In this document: positions 38,848-46,689 of the stretch, piece after piece | Position numbering within the stretch: position 1 is the first letter of the stretch | How the letters are laid out: each line of letters starts with the position of its first letter | From: Candidatus Aminicenantota bacterium | Lineage (GTDB): Bacteria > Acidobacteriota > Aminicenantia > UBA2199 | Direction: 5' to 3' | Length of the DNA: 51,067 bases | NCBI GenBank assembly: GCA_026393835.1 | Contig: JAPKZK010000071.1 | Span: 1 to 51,067 of the forward strand | The notes under the pieces: model-generated | The model's database searches: none | Seen by the model: only the letters and a program-made list of their open reading frames with translations | Told to the model about the DNA's origin: nothing | Position numbers and translations under genes: made by a program

Positions 38848-40583
38848 TGGACATTTTTGGCTGGATTCAATTAATCCTGTTCCTGGGTGTACTTTTGTGT
38901 TTAACCAAACCCATGGGGATTTATTTATTCAAGGTTCTTGAACCCGGTGAAAAAACGATCCTGAACCGGGTTTTCGGAAGAGTGGAAACCTTTTTGTACA
39001 AAATCATCGGGATCGATAAGGAAAAGGAACAAAACTGGAAGGAATACGGTTTAGCGCTGGGTTTATTTAGTTTAACCGGGTTATTCCTTACCTATTTTAT
39101 CTTGCGTTTTCAAAACTATTTGCCTTTAAACCCCCAACATTTTGATGCGGTAAAAGACCACCTGGCATTTAACACGGCGGCCAGCTTTGCCACCAATACC
39201 AACTGGCAAAGTTATGCCGGGGAAAGCACGATGTCCCATTTTTCCCAGATGGTGGGACTGGCTTTCCAGAATTTTATCTCCGCGGCTGTGGGAATTGCCG
39301 TGGCCGCGGCATTGGTAAGAGGAATCGCCAGGCAAACCGCCCAAACTATCGGCAATTTCTGGGTGGACCTGATTCGCACCATTCTTTATATCCTTCTTCC
39401 ACTTTCTTTAATCTTAGCCTTGTTCTTCGTATCTCAAGGCGTGATACAAAATTTTAATGCAAATATACAGGTAACAACCGTTGAAGCCCAGGCAGGAAAA
39501 GGCGGAAAAGAAGTCGTTCAAACGATTCCCCAGGGACCGGCGGCGTCGCAGGAAGCCATTAAAATGGTGGGCACCAACGGCGGCGGTTTTTTTAACGCCA
39601 ATTCGGCCCATCCTTATGAGAACCCTACTCCCCTATCCAACTTTATCCAGGTGCTGGCCATTTTTTTAATCCCCAGCGGGTTGACCTATTACCTCGGCCT
39701 GGCAACCAAAAACAAAAAACATGGCTGGGCAGTCTGGACAGCCATGGCCCTGCTTTTCCTGGCCGCGGTCCTGGTTTGCTGGTACTCCGAGGCGCGTGGA
39801 AACAGCAGGTTACAGACCCTGGGATTATCAACTAACGGTAATATGGAAGGCAAAGAGGTCCGTTTCGGCGTTTTTAATTCCGCTTTGTTTGCCACGGTAA
39901 CCACCGACGCTTCCTGCGGCGCGGTGAACTCCATGCACGATTCCTTTACCCCGTTGGGCGGGTTGATAACCTTGATTAATATCCAACTGGGGGAAGTGGT
40001 TTTCGGCGGCGTGGGCTCGGGGCTGTACGGTATGCTTATTTTTATAATATTGGCGGTATTCCTGGCCGGGTTAATGGTGGGCCGAACCCCCGAATACCTG
40101 GGCAAGAAAATCGATAGCTACGATGTTAAGTTATGCGTGTTCATCGTGTTGATTACCGCTTTCCTGATTCTCGGTCCCGCGGCCTGGGCGGTAACCGGCA
40201 AATGGGGAGTAAGCCGCGTGGGGAATCCCGGACCCCACGGTTTAAGCGAGATTCTGTATGCCTTCTCTTCCGCCGCCGGCAATAACGGGAGCGCTTTTGC
40301 CGGGCTTGCTACCGATACGCCGGTGTTCAACACCATTCTCGGCCTGGTTATGCTGGGGGGACGTTTCCTGGTAATCGTCCCGGTGCTGGCCCTGGCCGGC
40401 AACATGGCCAAAAAGAAACTAACCCCCACGGGCAGCGGCAGCTTTCCCGTTCATGGACTGACGTTTATCATCCTGTTGGTGGGCACGGTCGTCATCGTGG
40501 GATTGCTGACGTTTCTCCCGGCGTTGTCCCTGGGACCTATTGCCGAACATTTTCTAATGACCGGTTCCACTAAACTTTTTTAA
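38847..40583 (+). CDS. kdpA: Potassium-transporting ATPase subunit KdpA
   Basis: A 578-aa channel-like subunit that binds and moves K+. It shows the repeated pore regions of the family, including NTAASFATNTNWQSYAGEST, GTNGGGFFNANSAHPYENPT and SAAGNNGSAFAGL, each corresponding to a selectivity-filter segment, with about ten membrane spans. Length is normal for KdpA. It overlaps kdpF by one base and is 12 bp from kdpB. Confidence 0.98.
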   Translation: MDIFGWIQLILFLGVLLCLTKPMGIYLFKVLEPGEKTILNRVFGRVETFLYKIIGIDKEKEQNWKEYGLALGLFSLTGLFLTYFILRFQNYLPLNPQHFDAVKDHLAFNTAASFATNTNWQSYAGESTMSHFSQMVGLAFQNFISAAVGIAVAAALVRGIARQTAQTIGNFWVDLIRTILYILLPLSLILALFFVSQGVIQNFNANIQVTTVEAQAGKGGKEVVQTIPQGPAASQEAIKMVGTNGGGFFNANSAHPYENPTPLSNFIQVLAIFLIPSGLTYYLGLATKNKKHGWAVWTAMALLFLAAVLVCWYSEARGNSRLQTLGLSTNGNMEGKEVRFGVFNSALFATVTTDASCGAVNSMHDSFTPLGGLITLINIQLGEVVFGGVGSGLYGMLIFIILAVFLAGLMVGRTPEYLGKKIDSYDVKLCVFIVLITAFLILGPAAWAVTGKWGVSRVGNPGPHGLSEILYAFSSAAGNNGSAFAGLATDTPVFNTILGLVMLGGRFLVIVPVLALAGNMAKKKLTPTGSGSFPVHGLTFIILLVGTVVIVGLLTFLPALSLGPIAEHFLMTGSTKLF

Positions 40584-40595
40584 AGGATTAAGCGA

Positions 40596-42617
40596 ATGAG
40601 AGCGAAATCGTATACGATTTTTCAGAAGGAAATTATAAAGCAAGCGCTGGTAGACTCGATCAAAAAATTGAACCCGAAAACCATGGTCAAAAACCCGGTC
40701 ATGTTCGTCGCCGAAGTATGCGCGGCCATTACCACCATGGCGATTTTTCAAAAGCACCCGGGGGATTCCACGATTTTCATTATTCAAATTTCGCTCTGGC
40801 TGTGGTTTACGGTGTTATTTGCCAATTTTGCCGAAGCCGTGGCCGAGGGACGGGGCAAAGCGCAGGCCAATGCGTTGAAGAAAACCCGCACCCACACTTC
40901 GGCCAATAAATTGAAAGAGGACGGGAGTATTATGCAGGTGCTGGCCGAAGATTTAAGGAAAAACAATGTGGTGGTGGTCACGGCCGGGGAGATCATTCCC
41001 GCCGACGGCGAAGTGATCGAAGGCATTGCCACGGTGGATGAGTCCGCCATCACCGGGGAGTCGGCGCCGGTTATCCGCGAATCCGGGGGAGACCGGAGCG
41101 CCGTTACCGGGGGCACGCGGGTGCTGTCGGATAAAATAATCGTACGGGTTACGGCTGACCCGGGCGAGAGTTTTTTAGACCGCATGATCGCCCTGGTGGA
41201 AGGGGCAAACCGGCGGAAAACCCCGAATGAAATTGCCCTTACCATCTTACTCTCGGCGTTAAGCATTATTTTCATGGCGGCCATTATCACCTTGAAATTT
41301 TTCGGGATGTACTACCATGTTTTATTCAGTATCACGGTGTTGGTGTCGCTGCTGGTGTGTTTGATGCCCACCACCATCGGCGGTCTTCTCAGCGCCATCG
41401 GCATCGCGGGGATCGACCGGTTGGTTCAAGCAAACGTGTTAGCCATGAGCGGCAGGGCGGTAGAAGCGGCCGGGGATATCGACGTCTTGCTGCTGGATAA
41501 AACGGGTACTATTACCATCGGCGACCGGCAGGCCGTGGAATTTATCCCGGCCCTGGGGGTTTCGCCGGAACAATTGGCCGACGCCGCCCAGTTATCTTCC
41601 CTGGCGGATGAAACCCCTGAAGGACGGAGTATTGTTGTGCTGGCCAAGAAATATGGGTTAAGGGGCCGGCCCATTTCCGAATTTCCCCAGGCCAAATTTA
41701 TATCGTTTTCCGCCCAGACGCGGATGAGCGGCATCGATTTCGGTGAAAGACAGGTTCGCAAAGGTTCGGCGTCGGCCATAACCCAATTCATTGGCAAGGA
41801 ATTCCCCGCTGATGTGAAGCAGACCGTAGAAAAGATTTCCCGGTCGGGAGGGACGGCGTTGGTAGTGACGGACCGTGCGAACGTCCTGGGCGTCATTCAT
41901 TTAAAGGATATTGTGAAGGGGGGGCTTCGGGACCGTTTTACCCGGCTGCGGGCCATGGGTATTAAAACCGTAATGATTACCGGGGATAACCGGTTGACCG
42001 CGGCCACGATTGCGGGGGAAGCCGGGGTAGATGATTTCCTGGCCGAAGCCAGGCCGGAGGATAAGTTGTCGTTGATTCGGAAAGAGCAGCGCAAGGGGTA
42101 TTTGGTGGCCATGACCGGGGATGGTACCAATGATGCGCCGGCGCTGGCGCAGGCCGACGTGGGGGTGGCCATGAACACGGGCACGCAGGCGGCCAAAGAG
42201 GCGGGGAACATGGTGGATTTGGATTCCAACCCCACCAAGTTGATTGAAATTATAGAGATCGGGAAACAGATGTTGATGACGCGGGGTGCGTTGACCACGT
42301 TTAGTATTGCCAATGATGTGGCGAAATATTTCGCTATTATTCCCGCCATGTTGATTGGGTTATTCCCGGAGGTAGGGCCTTTGAATATAATGAAGTTAGC
42401 GTCGCCGGACAGTGCGATATTGAGTGCGGTTATTTTCAATGCCTTAATTATCATCATGTTGATCCCGTTGGCATTGAAGGGGGTGAAGTTCAGGCCCATG
42501 AAAGCGTCTGTTCTTTTGAGACGCAATTTGTTGGTTTATGGGTTGGGTGGCCTGATCATACCTTTTTTAGGTATCAAATTGATCGATCTATTAATCAATC
42601 TGCTGGGGGTTGTATAA
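40596..42617 (+). CDS. kdpB: Potassium-transporting ATPase ATP-binding subunit KdpB
   Basis: A 673-aa P-type ATPase. It has the A-domain TGES motif (153-156), the phosphorylated Asp in [12 protein letters not shown] (D301), the nucleotide domain, the hinge motif MVTGD-like VMITGDN and [20 protein letters not shown]. The [10 protein letters not shown]-terminus and normal length are typical. It drives K+ uptake with KdpA and KdpC. The stop codon is at 42617, followed by a 140-bp repeat-bearing gap before kdpC. Confidence 0.98.
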   Translation: MRAKSYTIFQKEIIKQALVDSIKKLNPKTMVKNPVMFVAEVCAAITTMAIFQKHPGDSTIFIIQISLWLWFTVLFANFAEAVAEGRGKAQANALKKTRTHTSANKLKEDGSIMQVLAEDLRKNNVVVVTAGEIIPADGEVIEGIATVDESAITGESAPVIRESGGDRSAVTGGTRVLSDKIIVRVTADPGESFLDRMIALVEGANRRKTPNEIALTILLSALSIIFMAAIITLKFFGMYYHVLFSITVLVSLLVCLMPTTIGGLLSAIGIAGIDRLVQANVLAMSGRAVEAAGDIDVLLLDKTGTITIGDRQAVEFIPALGVSPEQLADAAQLSSLADETPEGRSIVVLAKKYGLRGRPISEFPQAKFISFSAQTRMSGIDFGERQVRKGSASAITQFIGKEFPADVKQTVEKISRSGGTALVVTDRANVLGVIHLKDIVKGGLRDRFTRLRAMGIKTVMITGDNRLTAATIAGEAGVDDFLAEARPEDKLSLIRKEQRKGYLVAMTGDGTNDAPALAQADVGVAMNTGTQAAKEAGNMVDLDSNPTKLIEIIEIGKQMLMTRGALTTFSIANDVAKYFAIIPAMLIGLFPEVGPLNIMKLASPDSAILSAVIFNALIIIMLIPLALKGVKFRPMKASVLLRRNLLVYGLGGLIIPFLGIKLIDLLINLLGVV

Positions 42618-42629
42618 TGAAGAATCATG

Positions 42630-42750
42630 TAGAGACGTTGCGCGCAACGTCTGTACGGAAATGGCGTGCAACGTCTGTACGGAAATGGCGCGCAACGTCT
42701 GTACGGAAATTGTCTGTACGGAAATTGCGCGCAACGTCTGTACGAATGAG
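42630..42750 (+). repeat. GCAACGTCTGTACGG tandem repeats between kdpB and kdpC
   Basis: The motif CTGTACG starts at 42651, 42675, 42699, 42714 and 42738, spacings 24, 24, 15 and 24 bp. The array starts with a perfect 20-bp palindrome AGACGTTGCGCGCAACGTCT (42633-42652). It is an intra-operon insertion that can fold into alternative hairpins and may tune kdpC expression. Confidence 0.8.
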
Positions 42751-42758
42751 GCAATAAA

Positions 42759-43340
42759 ATGATAAAAGCAACCATGTTGGAATTAAAAAAAGCAGTTTTA
42801 GCAATAATCGTTTTAACGGTATTATTAGGAATCATATATCCGTTAACAGTTTGGGGGCTGGCCCAATTGATTTTCCCGGCAAAGGCCAATGGTTCGTTGA
42901 TCTACGTCAACAATAAAGCAATCGGTTCGGAGTTGATCTCGCAGCGTTTTAGCGGACCCGGGTATTTTCATCCGCGACCATCGGCGGCGGGGCAGGGTTA
43001 CGATGCAACTGCTTCCGGCGGCAGTAACCTGGGTCCGCTTTCAAAGACCCTGCTTGAGCAGGTTAAGCAGCGGGTAAAAGAATACCGGGCAGAAAATGAA
43101 TTAGCCCCGGATGCCCGGGTCCCGGTGGATGCGGTGACGGCTTCAGGCAGTGGACTTGATCCGCATATTAGTGTGCAAAACGCTGTTTTGCAAGCCGCGC
43201 GGGTAGCTAAAATAAGGAACATAGGCCTGGAAAAAGTCTCAGCGGCGATCGAACGATGCACTGAAAACCGTCAGCTCGGTATATTGGGTGAAAAGAGGGT
43301 CAATGTGCTTTTGTTGAACGTTGAGTTAGATAAATCGTAG
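42759..43340 (+). CDS. kdpC: Potassium-transporting ATPase subunit KdpC
   Basis: A 193-aa subunit that supports the KdpAB complex. It has one N-terminal membrane helix (about 10-35, AIIVLTVLLGIIYPLTVWGL) and the conserved GSELISQRFSGPGYFHPRPS region, followed by ASGGSNLGP and VTASGSGLDPHIS. GAGG lies about 8 nt before the ATG. Normal length and order in the operon. Confidence 0.97.
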   Translation: MIKATMLELKKAVLAIIVLTVLLGIIYPLTVWGLAQLIFPAKANGSLIYVNNKAIGSELISQRFSGPGYFHPRPSAAGQGYDATASGGSNLGPLSKTLLEQVKQRVKEYRAENELAPDARVPVDAVTASGSGLDPHISVQNAVLQAARVAKIRNIGLEKVSAAIERCTENRQLGILGEKRVNVLLLNVELDKS

Positions 43341-43350
43341 GTTTAAAAAA

Positions 43351-43427
43351 GATAATTATAAATTATAAATGATAAATTATAAATGATAAATTATAAATGA
43401 TAAATTATAAATTATAAATTATAAATG
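43351..43427. repeat. AT-rich tandem repeat between kdpC and the KdpD-like gene
   Basis: Several copies of a roughly 15-bp unit AAATTATAAATGATA with shortened variants. It separates kdpC from the next gene by about 150 bp. Confidence 0.75.
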
Positions 43428-43486
43428 AAAAACGAAAAACGATGGCGCCCTATGGGCAAAAATAATTTAAACGTTAAGGACGAATA

Positions 43487-45133
43487 ATGAACGAAGAAAA
43501 AGCCAATAGTTTTTTAAAGATGATCCGGCGGTCGCAGCGTGGACGCCTCAAAATATATCTCGGTTACTGCGCCGGAGTAGGCAAAACCTATCGCATGCTC
43601 CAGGAAGGCCAGGTAATGCGAAGCGAAGGGATCGACGTCGTGGTGGGGCTGGCGGAAACACACGGACGCCGGGATATTGTCAAGCTTCTTGAGGGCTTCG
43701 AGATTATACCCAGGGTTGTCCGGGAGTATAAGGGCATCAAAATCGAAGAAATGGATGTCGATGCCATACTGGCCCGGAGGCCGGCGCCGGCCGTGGCGTT
43801 GATCGATGAACTGGCCCATAACAATGTCCCGGGCAGTCGAAACTTAAAACGTTACCAGGATGTGCAGGAAATCCTCGACGCCGGCATCCATGTAATAACT
43901 ACTTTAAACGTCCAGCACCTGGAGAGTCTTTACGATACCGTTGAGAAGTTTGTCGGGGTAAAAGTAAGGGAACGGCTGCCGGATACCGTGATTTCCGAAG
44001 CAGACCAGATCGTTAACATCGATTTGTCCACCGAAGACCTTAGAAAGCGGCTCGAAGAAGGCAAGATTTATTCAAAAGAAAGAATACAAACCGCGTTGGA
44101 TAATTTTTTCATATCATCCAACCTGGAAAAATTGAGAGAATTAACCTTGCGGGAGTTGGCCGCCCAGATCGATATTCGCCGTAGGGAACCGCTTCCCGAA
44201 GATAGCACCGCCATGCCCGACCAGGTCATGGTGTGTTTAAGTTCCCGCGGTCCCAACAGCGATATATTGCTTCGTTACGCCTCGCGGTTTGCCGGGCGTT
44301 TGAATAAGAACTGGTACGCCCTGTATGTCCAGCGGGAGGAGGAAGACCCCACCCATATCGATCTACAAACCCAGGATGCATTAGCCAACACGTTGACGTT
44401 GGCCCGGCAGCTTGGGGCCATCGTATTCACATACAAAGGCGAAGACCTGGCCGACACCATCTTGCGGTTTGCCCGGGAATACGGCATCGGGCACATTATC
44501 ATCGGCACACCCACGCGGCGTCCTTTTTTTAAGCGCTTGTTTTTTCAAAAAACGCTTTCCGAAAGGTTGGTGCAGGAAGCCGGGGGTATTAACATCGTTA
44601 TTGTCGGTACGACTCACCGGGAACCGGTTTACGAGACGCCCCGGCCGGTTAATGCCGCGGAACCGACCCCGAAACCCATCTGCCTGGGTGATTTCTTAAG
44701 TGAAAAAACCATCATTACCTGGAAAGATACGGTTTTAAAAGAGGAAGTAATACGGGATTTAACGCGGGCAGCTTACGATGAAGGCCAGGGTTTTGAAGAA
44801 ATCTATAATGCGTTAATGCAGCGGGAGAAAGAGAGTTCCACATTTTTTAATGAAGGGGTGGCGTTTCCCCATTTAAGGTTGGAGGGTAATTTTTCCCCCA
44901 GGCTATCCCTGGGCATCATTCCCGGTGGCATCGCCAATATTTCCACCACCAAACCGATTCGCCTGGTTTTCCTGGTGATATCATCCGTCAACCATGTTGA
45001 AACCCAGGCCAGGATATTGGCGATTGCCAGCAAAATTGCCGGCAACAATCACATGGTGAACGTGTTACTGTCAGCCAAAAATTCTAAAAAGGCCCTCGCC
45101 GAAATCAACGAATGGGAGAGTACGCATTTATAA
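43487..45133 (+). CDS. KdpD N-terminal domain-USP-PTS EIIA fusion protein lacking the kinase
   Basis: A 548-aa cytoplasmic protein. Residues about 18-230 are the KdpD N-terminal domain with Walker A GYCAGVGKT (26-34) and Walker B ALIDELAH (104-111). Residues about 245-375 are a USP domain (IIIGTPTRRPFFKR). Residues about 400-545 are a PTS EIIA-type domain with active-site H462 in GVAFPHLRL. The membrane spans, histidine and ATPase domains of KdpD are all absent. E. coli EIIA-Ntr is known to contact KdpD, so the fusion may couple K+ uptake directly to PTS phosphorylation state. It is the last gene of the kdp operon. Confidence 0.9.
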   Translation: MNEEKANSFLKMIRRSQRGRLKIYLGYCAGVGKTYRMLQEGQVMRSEGIDVVVGLAETHGRRDIVKLLEGFEIIPRVVREYKGIKIEEMDVDAILARRPAPAVALIDELAHNNVPGSRNLKRYQDVQEILDAGIHVITTLNVQHLESLYDTVEKFVGVKVRERLPDTVISEADQIVNIDLSTEDLRKRLEEGKIYSKERIQTALDNFFISSNLEKLRELTLRELAAQIDIRRREPLPEDSTAMPDQVMVCLSSRGPNSDILLRYASRFAGRLNKNWYALYVQREEEDPTHIDLQTQDALANTLTLARQLGAIVFTYKGEDLADTILRFAREYGIGHIIIGTPTRRPFFKRLFFQKTLSERLVQEAGGINIVIVGTTHREPVYETPRPVNAAEPTPKPICLGDFLSEKTIITWKDTVLKEEVIRDLTRAAYDEGQGFEEIYNALMQREKESSTFFNEGVAFPHLRLEGNFSPRLSLGIIPGGIANISTTKPIRLVFLVISSVNHVETQARILAIASKIAGNNHMVNVLLSAKNSKKALAEINEWESTHL

Positions 45134-45248
45134 AAACACAGGCCCGCGAAACACGCGAAAAACGCGAAAATATCTTTTAAGTCCTGGTGCTTTTCTTCCC
45201 TAAAATCCCATTTAATCGATTTTTCCCTGACTGCCCCTTTATTTTTCC

Positions 45249-45350
45249 TTACTGGGCAGTAGCTGCCAATTCTTCGATCACTTCTTTCCAGGCGGAATTG
45301 TAATCCGGGGTTGTGCGGATTCCTGAGTGGGTTTCTTTTGTAATTGTCAT
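45249..45350 (-). CDS. Small ORF, 33 aa, possibly leaderless
   Basis: Reads MTITKETHSGIRTTPDYNSA then WKEVIEELAATAQ. No SD is seen, but a promoter-like TTGAAT-N17-TATAGT lies only 6 bp before the ATG (45357-45385), which would give a leaderless message. Function unknown; it may be a remnant of a longer gene. Confidence 0.3.
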   Translation of the reverse strand: MTITKETHSGIRTTPDYNSAWKEVIEELAATAQ

Positions 45351-45459
45351 ACCCATACTATAAACGAAATTGCTCTAAAATTCAACCTCCTTTAAAAAAT
45401 CTTCCCTTTTATAAGGGCAGACACGGGGGTCTGCCCCTACGTAATATTTTGGGACAGAC

Positions 45460-45860
45460 CAATTGTGCGCCTCCTATCGTTTCCCGACTCCCGGATGCCA
45501 TAAGAAGGGTGCTCCCTATCGCATCTCGACCCCAGGATGCGATATAACTCACCCTATCTATCACATCTCGACCCTTAGAAAGGACACAACCTATACTATC
45601 TGTCATATCTCGACCCTTAGAAAGAACACAACCTATACTACCTGTCTCATCTCGACCCTTAGAAAGGACACAACCCATGCTATCTGTCGTATCTCGACCC
45701 CTAGAAAGGACACAACCCATACTATCTGTCGTATCTCGACCCTTAGAAAGGACACAACTCACACTATCTGTCGCATCTCGACCCGCGGAAACGACGCAAA
45801 GGGTGCTTTATATCCTTTCCCGGCCTCCGGAAACGATGCAAAGGGGGGGAAGTAGGGGAC
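45460..45860. repeat. 42-bp tandem array, about 9 units
   Basis: ATCTCGACC recurs at 45523, 45565, 45607, 45649, 45691, 45733 and 45775, exactly 42 bp apart, with decayed units at 45481 and 45817. The rest of each unit is CTTAGAAAGGACACAACC plus about 15 variable bases. It is open in several frames, which explains the ISTLRKDTT-type ORFs. Confidence 0.9.
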
Positions 45861-45975
45861 ACCAAAAAAGGGTTTGATAAATCAAACCCCTACCGGGAAT
45901 TTCTTACCGGACGCCTGCTATAAAAGGGGAAAGGAGGCTTTTCCATGTCCGGCGCAAGCACAGTGCGCCTTTTCT

Positions 45976-46000
45976 ACACTCTGTCTCGTTCCTTTATCGC
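45976..46000 (-). repeat. 25-bp copy of the Roco gene 3' end
   Basis: Identical over 25 bp to 46695-46719, which encodes the last residues of the Roco protein (AIKERDRV followed by a stop in this copy). Confidence 0.7.
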
Positions 46001-46064
46001 TGTGAATTAGGAGGCAGGAGTCAGGTGAAGGATTAGGTGAAAGGTAAGAAACGCTAAAAAAGAG

Positions 46065-46093
46065 TTGACATCATTTTAATTTTAGTTTATATT
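46065..46093 (+). promoter_or_regulatory. Sigma-70 promoter of hicBA
   Basis: TTGACA, 17-bp spacer, TATATT; TAGGAGG precedes the ATG at 46132. Confidence 0.78.
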
Positions 46094-46131
46094 TCCCAGA
46101 GGTAAGAAATGACCTGTAGGAGGCAATTACG

Positions 46132-46401
46132 ATGCTACAAATACAATATGACGGAATTATTTTTAAGGAAGGGCGCACGTATGTTTCGTATTGCCCTGAA
46201 CTTGATGTCTCCAGTTGCGGCAATAATATTGATGAAGCCAGGAATAATTTAAAAATGGCTGTAAGCCTTTTCATTGAAGAAGCAGAAAATATGGGCACAC
46301 TGGAAGATATTCTAGATGAAGCCGGTTATGAACTGAAAGAGTCGGATTATTGGGAAGCGCCGCGCATTGTTGCAACTGAGTTAATGAGTACAGCGTGTTA
46401 A
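46132..46401 (+). CDS. hicB: HicB-family antitoxin
   Basis: An 89-aa antitoxin. The opening IQYDGIIFKEGRTYVSYCPE and ELDVSSCGNNIDEARNNL are the standard HicB degenerate-RNase fold. It would bind the HicA toxin encoded next and probably represses its own promoter, which overlaps the start. The antitoxin-first gene order is the reverse of the classical hicAB order. SD GGAGG is 8 nt upstream. Confidence 0.85.
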   Translation: MLQIQYDGIIFKEGRTYVSYCPELDVSSCGNNIDEARNNLKMAVSLFIEEAENMGTLEDILDEAGYELKESDYWEAPRIVATELMSTAC

Positions 46402-46416
46402 CATATTGAATCGATT

Positions 46417-46656
46417 ATGCCAAAGATATCTCCTTTACCGGCAAGACAGCTAAGAAGCGTTTTCGAAAGAGCAGGTTTCAAATGTGTTAGAACCAAAGGT
46501 GACCATTTTGTGTATACCAAAGAGGGAGTTATTCGACCGATTATAATCCCGGATTGGCCGGAAGTACCGATCTTTATCATTAAGAACAACCTTCGCTCGG
46601 CAGGAATTAGCCGGGAAGAATATTTTAAACTACTGGAAGGGGCAACCATACAATAG
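46417..46656 (+). CDS. hicA: HicA-family toxin (mRNA interferase)
   Basis: A 79-aa dsRBD-like toxin. It has RSVFERAGFKCVRTKGDHFV, with the active-site His in the GDH motif (usually GSH), and NNLRSAGISREEYFKLLEGA at the C-terminus. It would cleave mRNA when free of HicB. It starts 15 bp after hicB with no clear SD, so translation is probably coupled. It converges with the Roco gene. Confidence 0.85.
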   Translation: MPKISPLPARQLRSVFERAGFKCVRTKGDHFVYTKEGVIRPIIIPDWPEVPIFIIKNNLRSAGISREEYFKLLEGATIQ

Positions 46657-46689
46657 AGGGGGCTTGCGGGGCAAACCAATTGTGCGCCC

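Larger units (their letters stand above)
45134..46064. other. Repeat-filled intergenic region
   Basis: About 0.9 kb with no well-supported gene. It holds a doubtful 33-aa ORF (45249-45350, minus), a 42-bp tandem array (45460-45860) and a 25-bp copy of the Roco gene's 3' end (45976-46000). Confidence 0.6.

Noticed and set aside
45460..45860. CRISPR-like array
   Set aside because: Units repeat over nearly their full 42 bp with no unique spacers, and there are no cas genes nearby. It is a satellite.
45409..45877. ISTLRKDTT- and VLSKGRD-type repeat proteins
   Set aside because: Open frames produced by the 42-bp satellite in several frames on both strands; no start signals.
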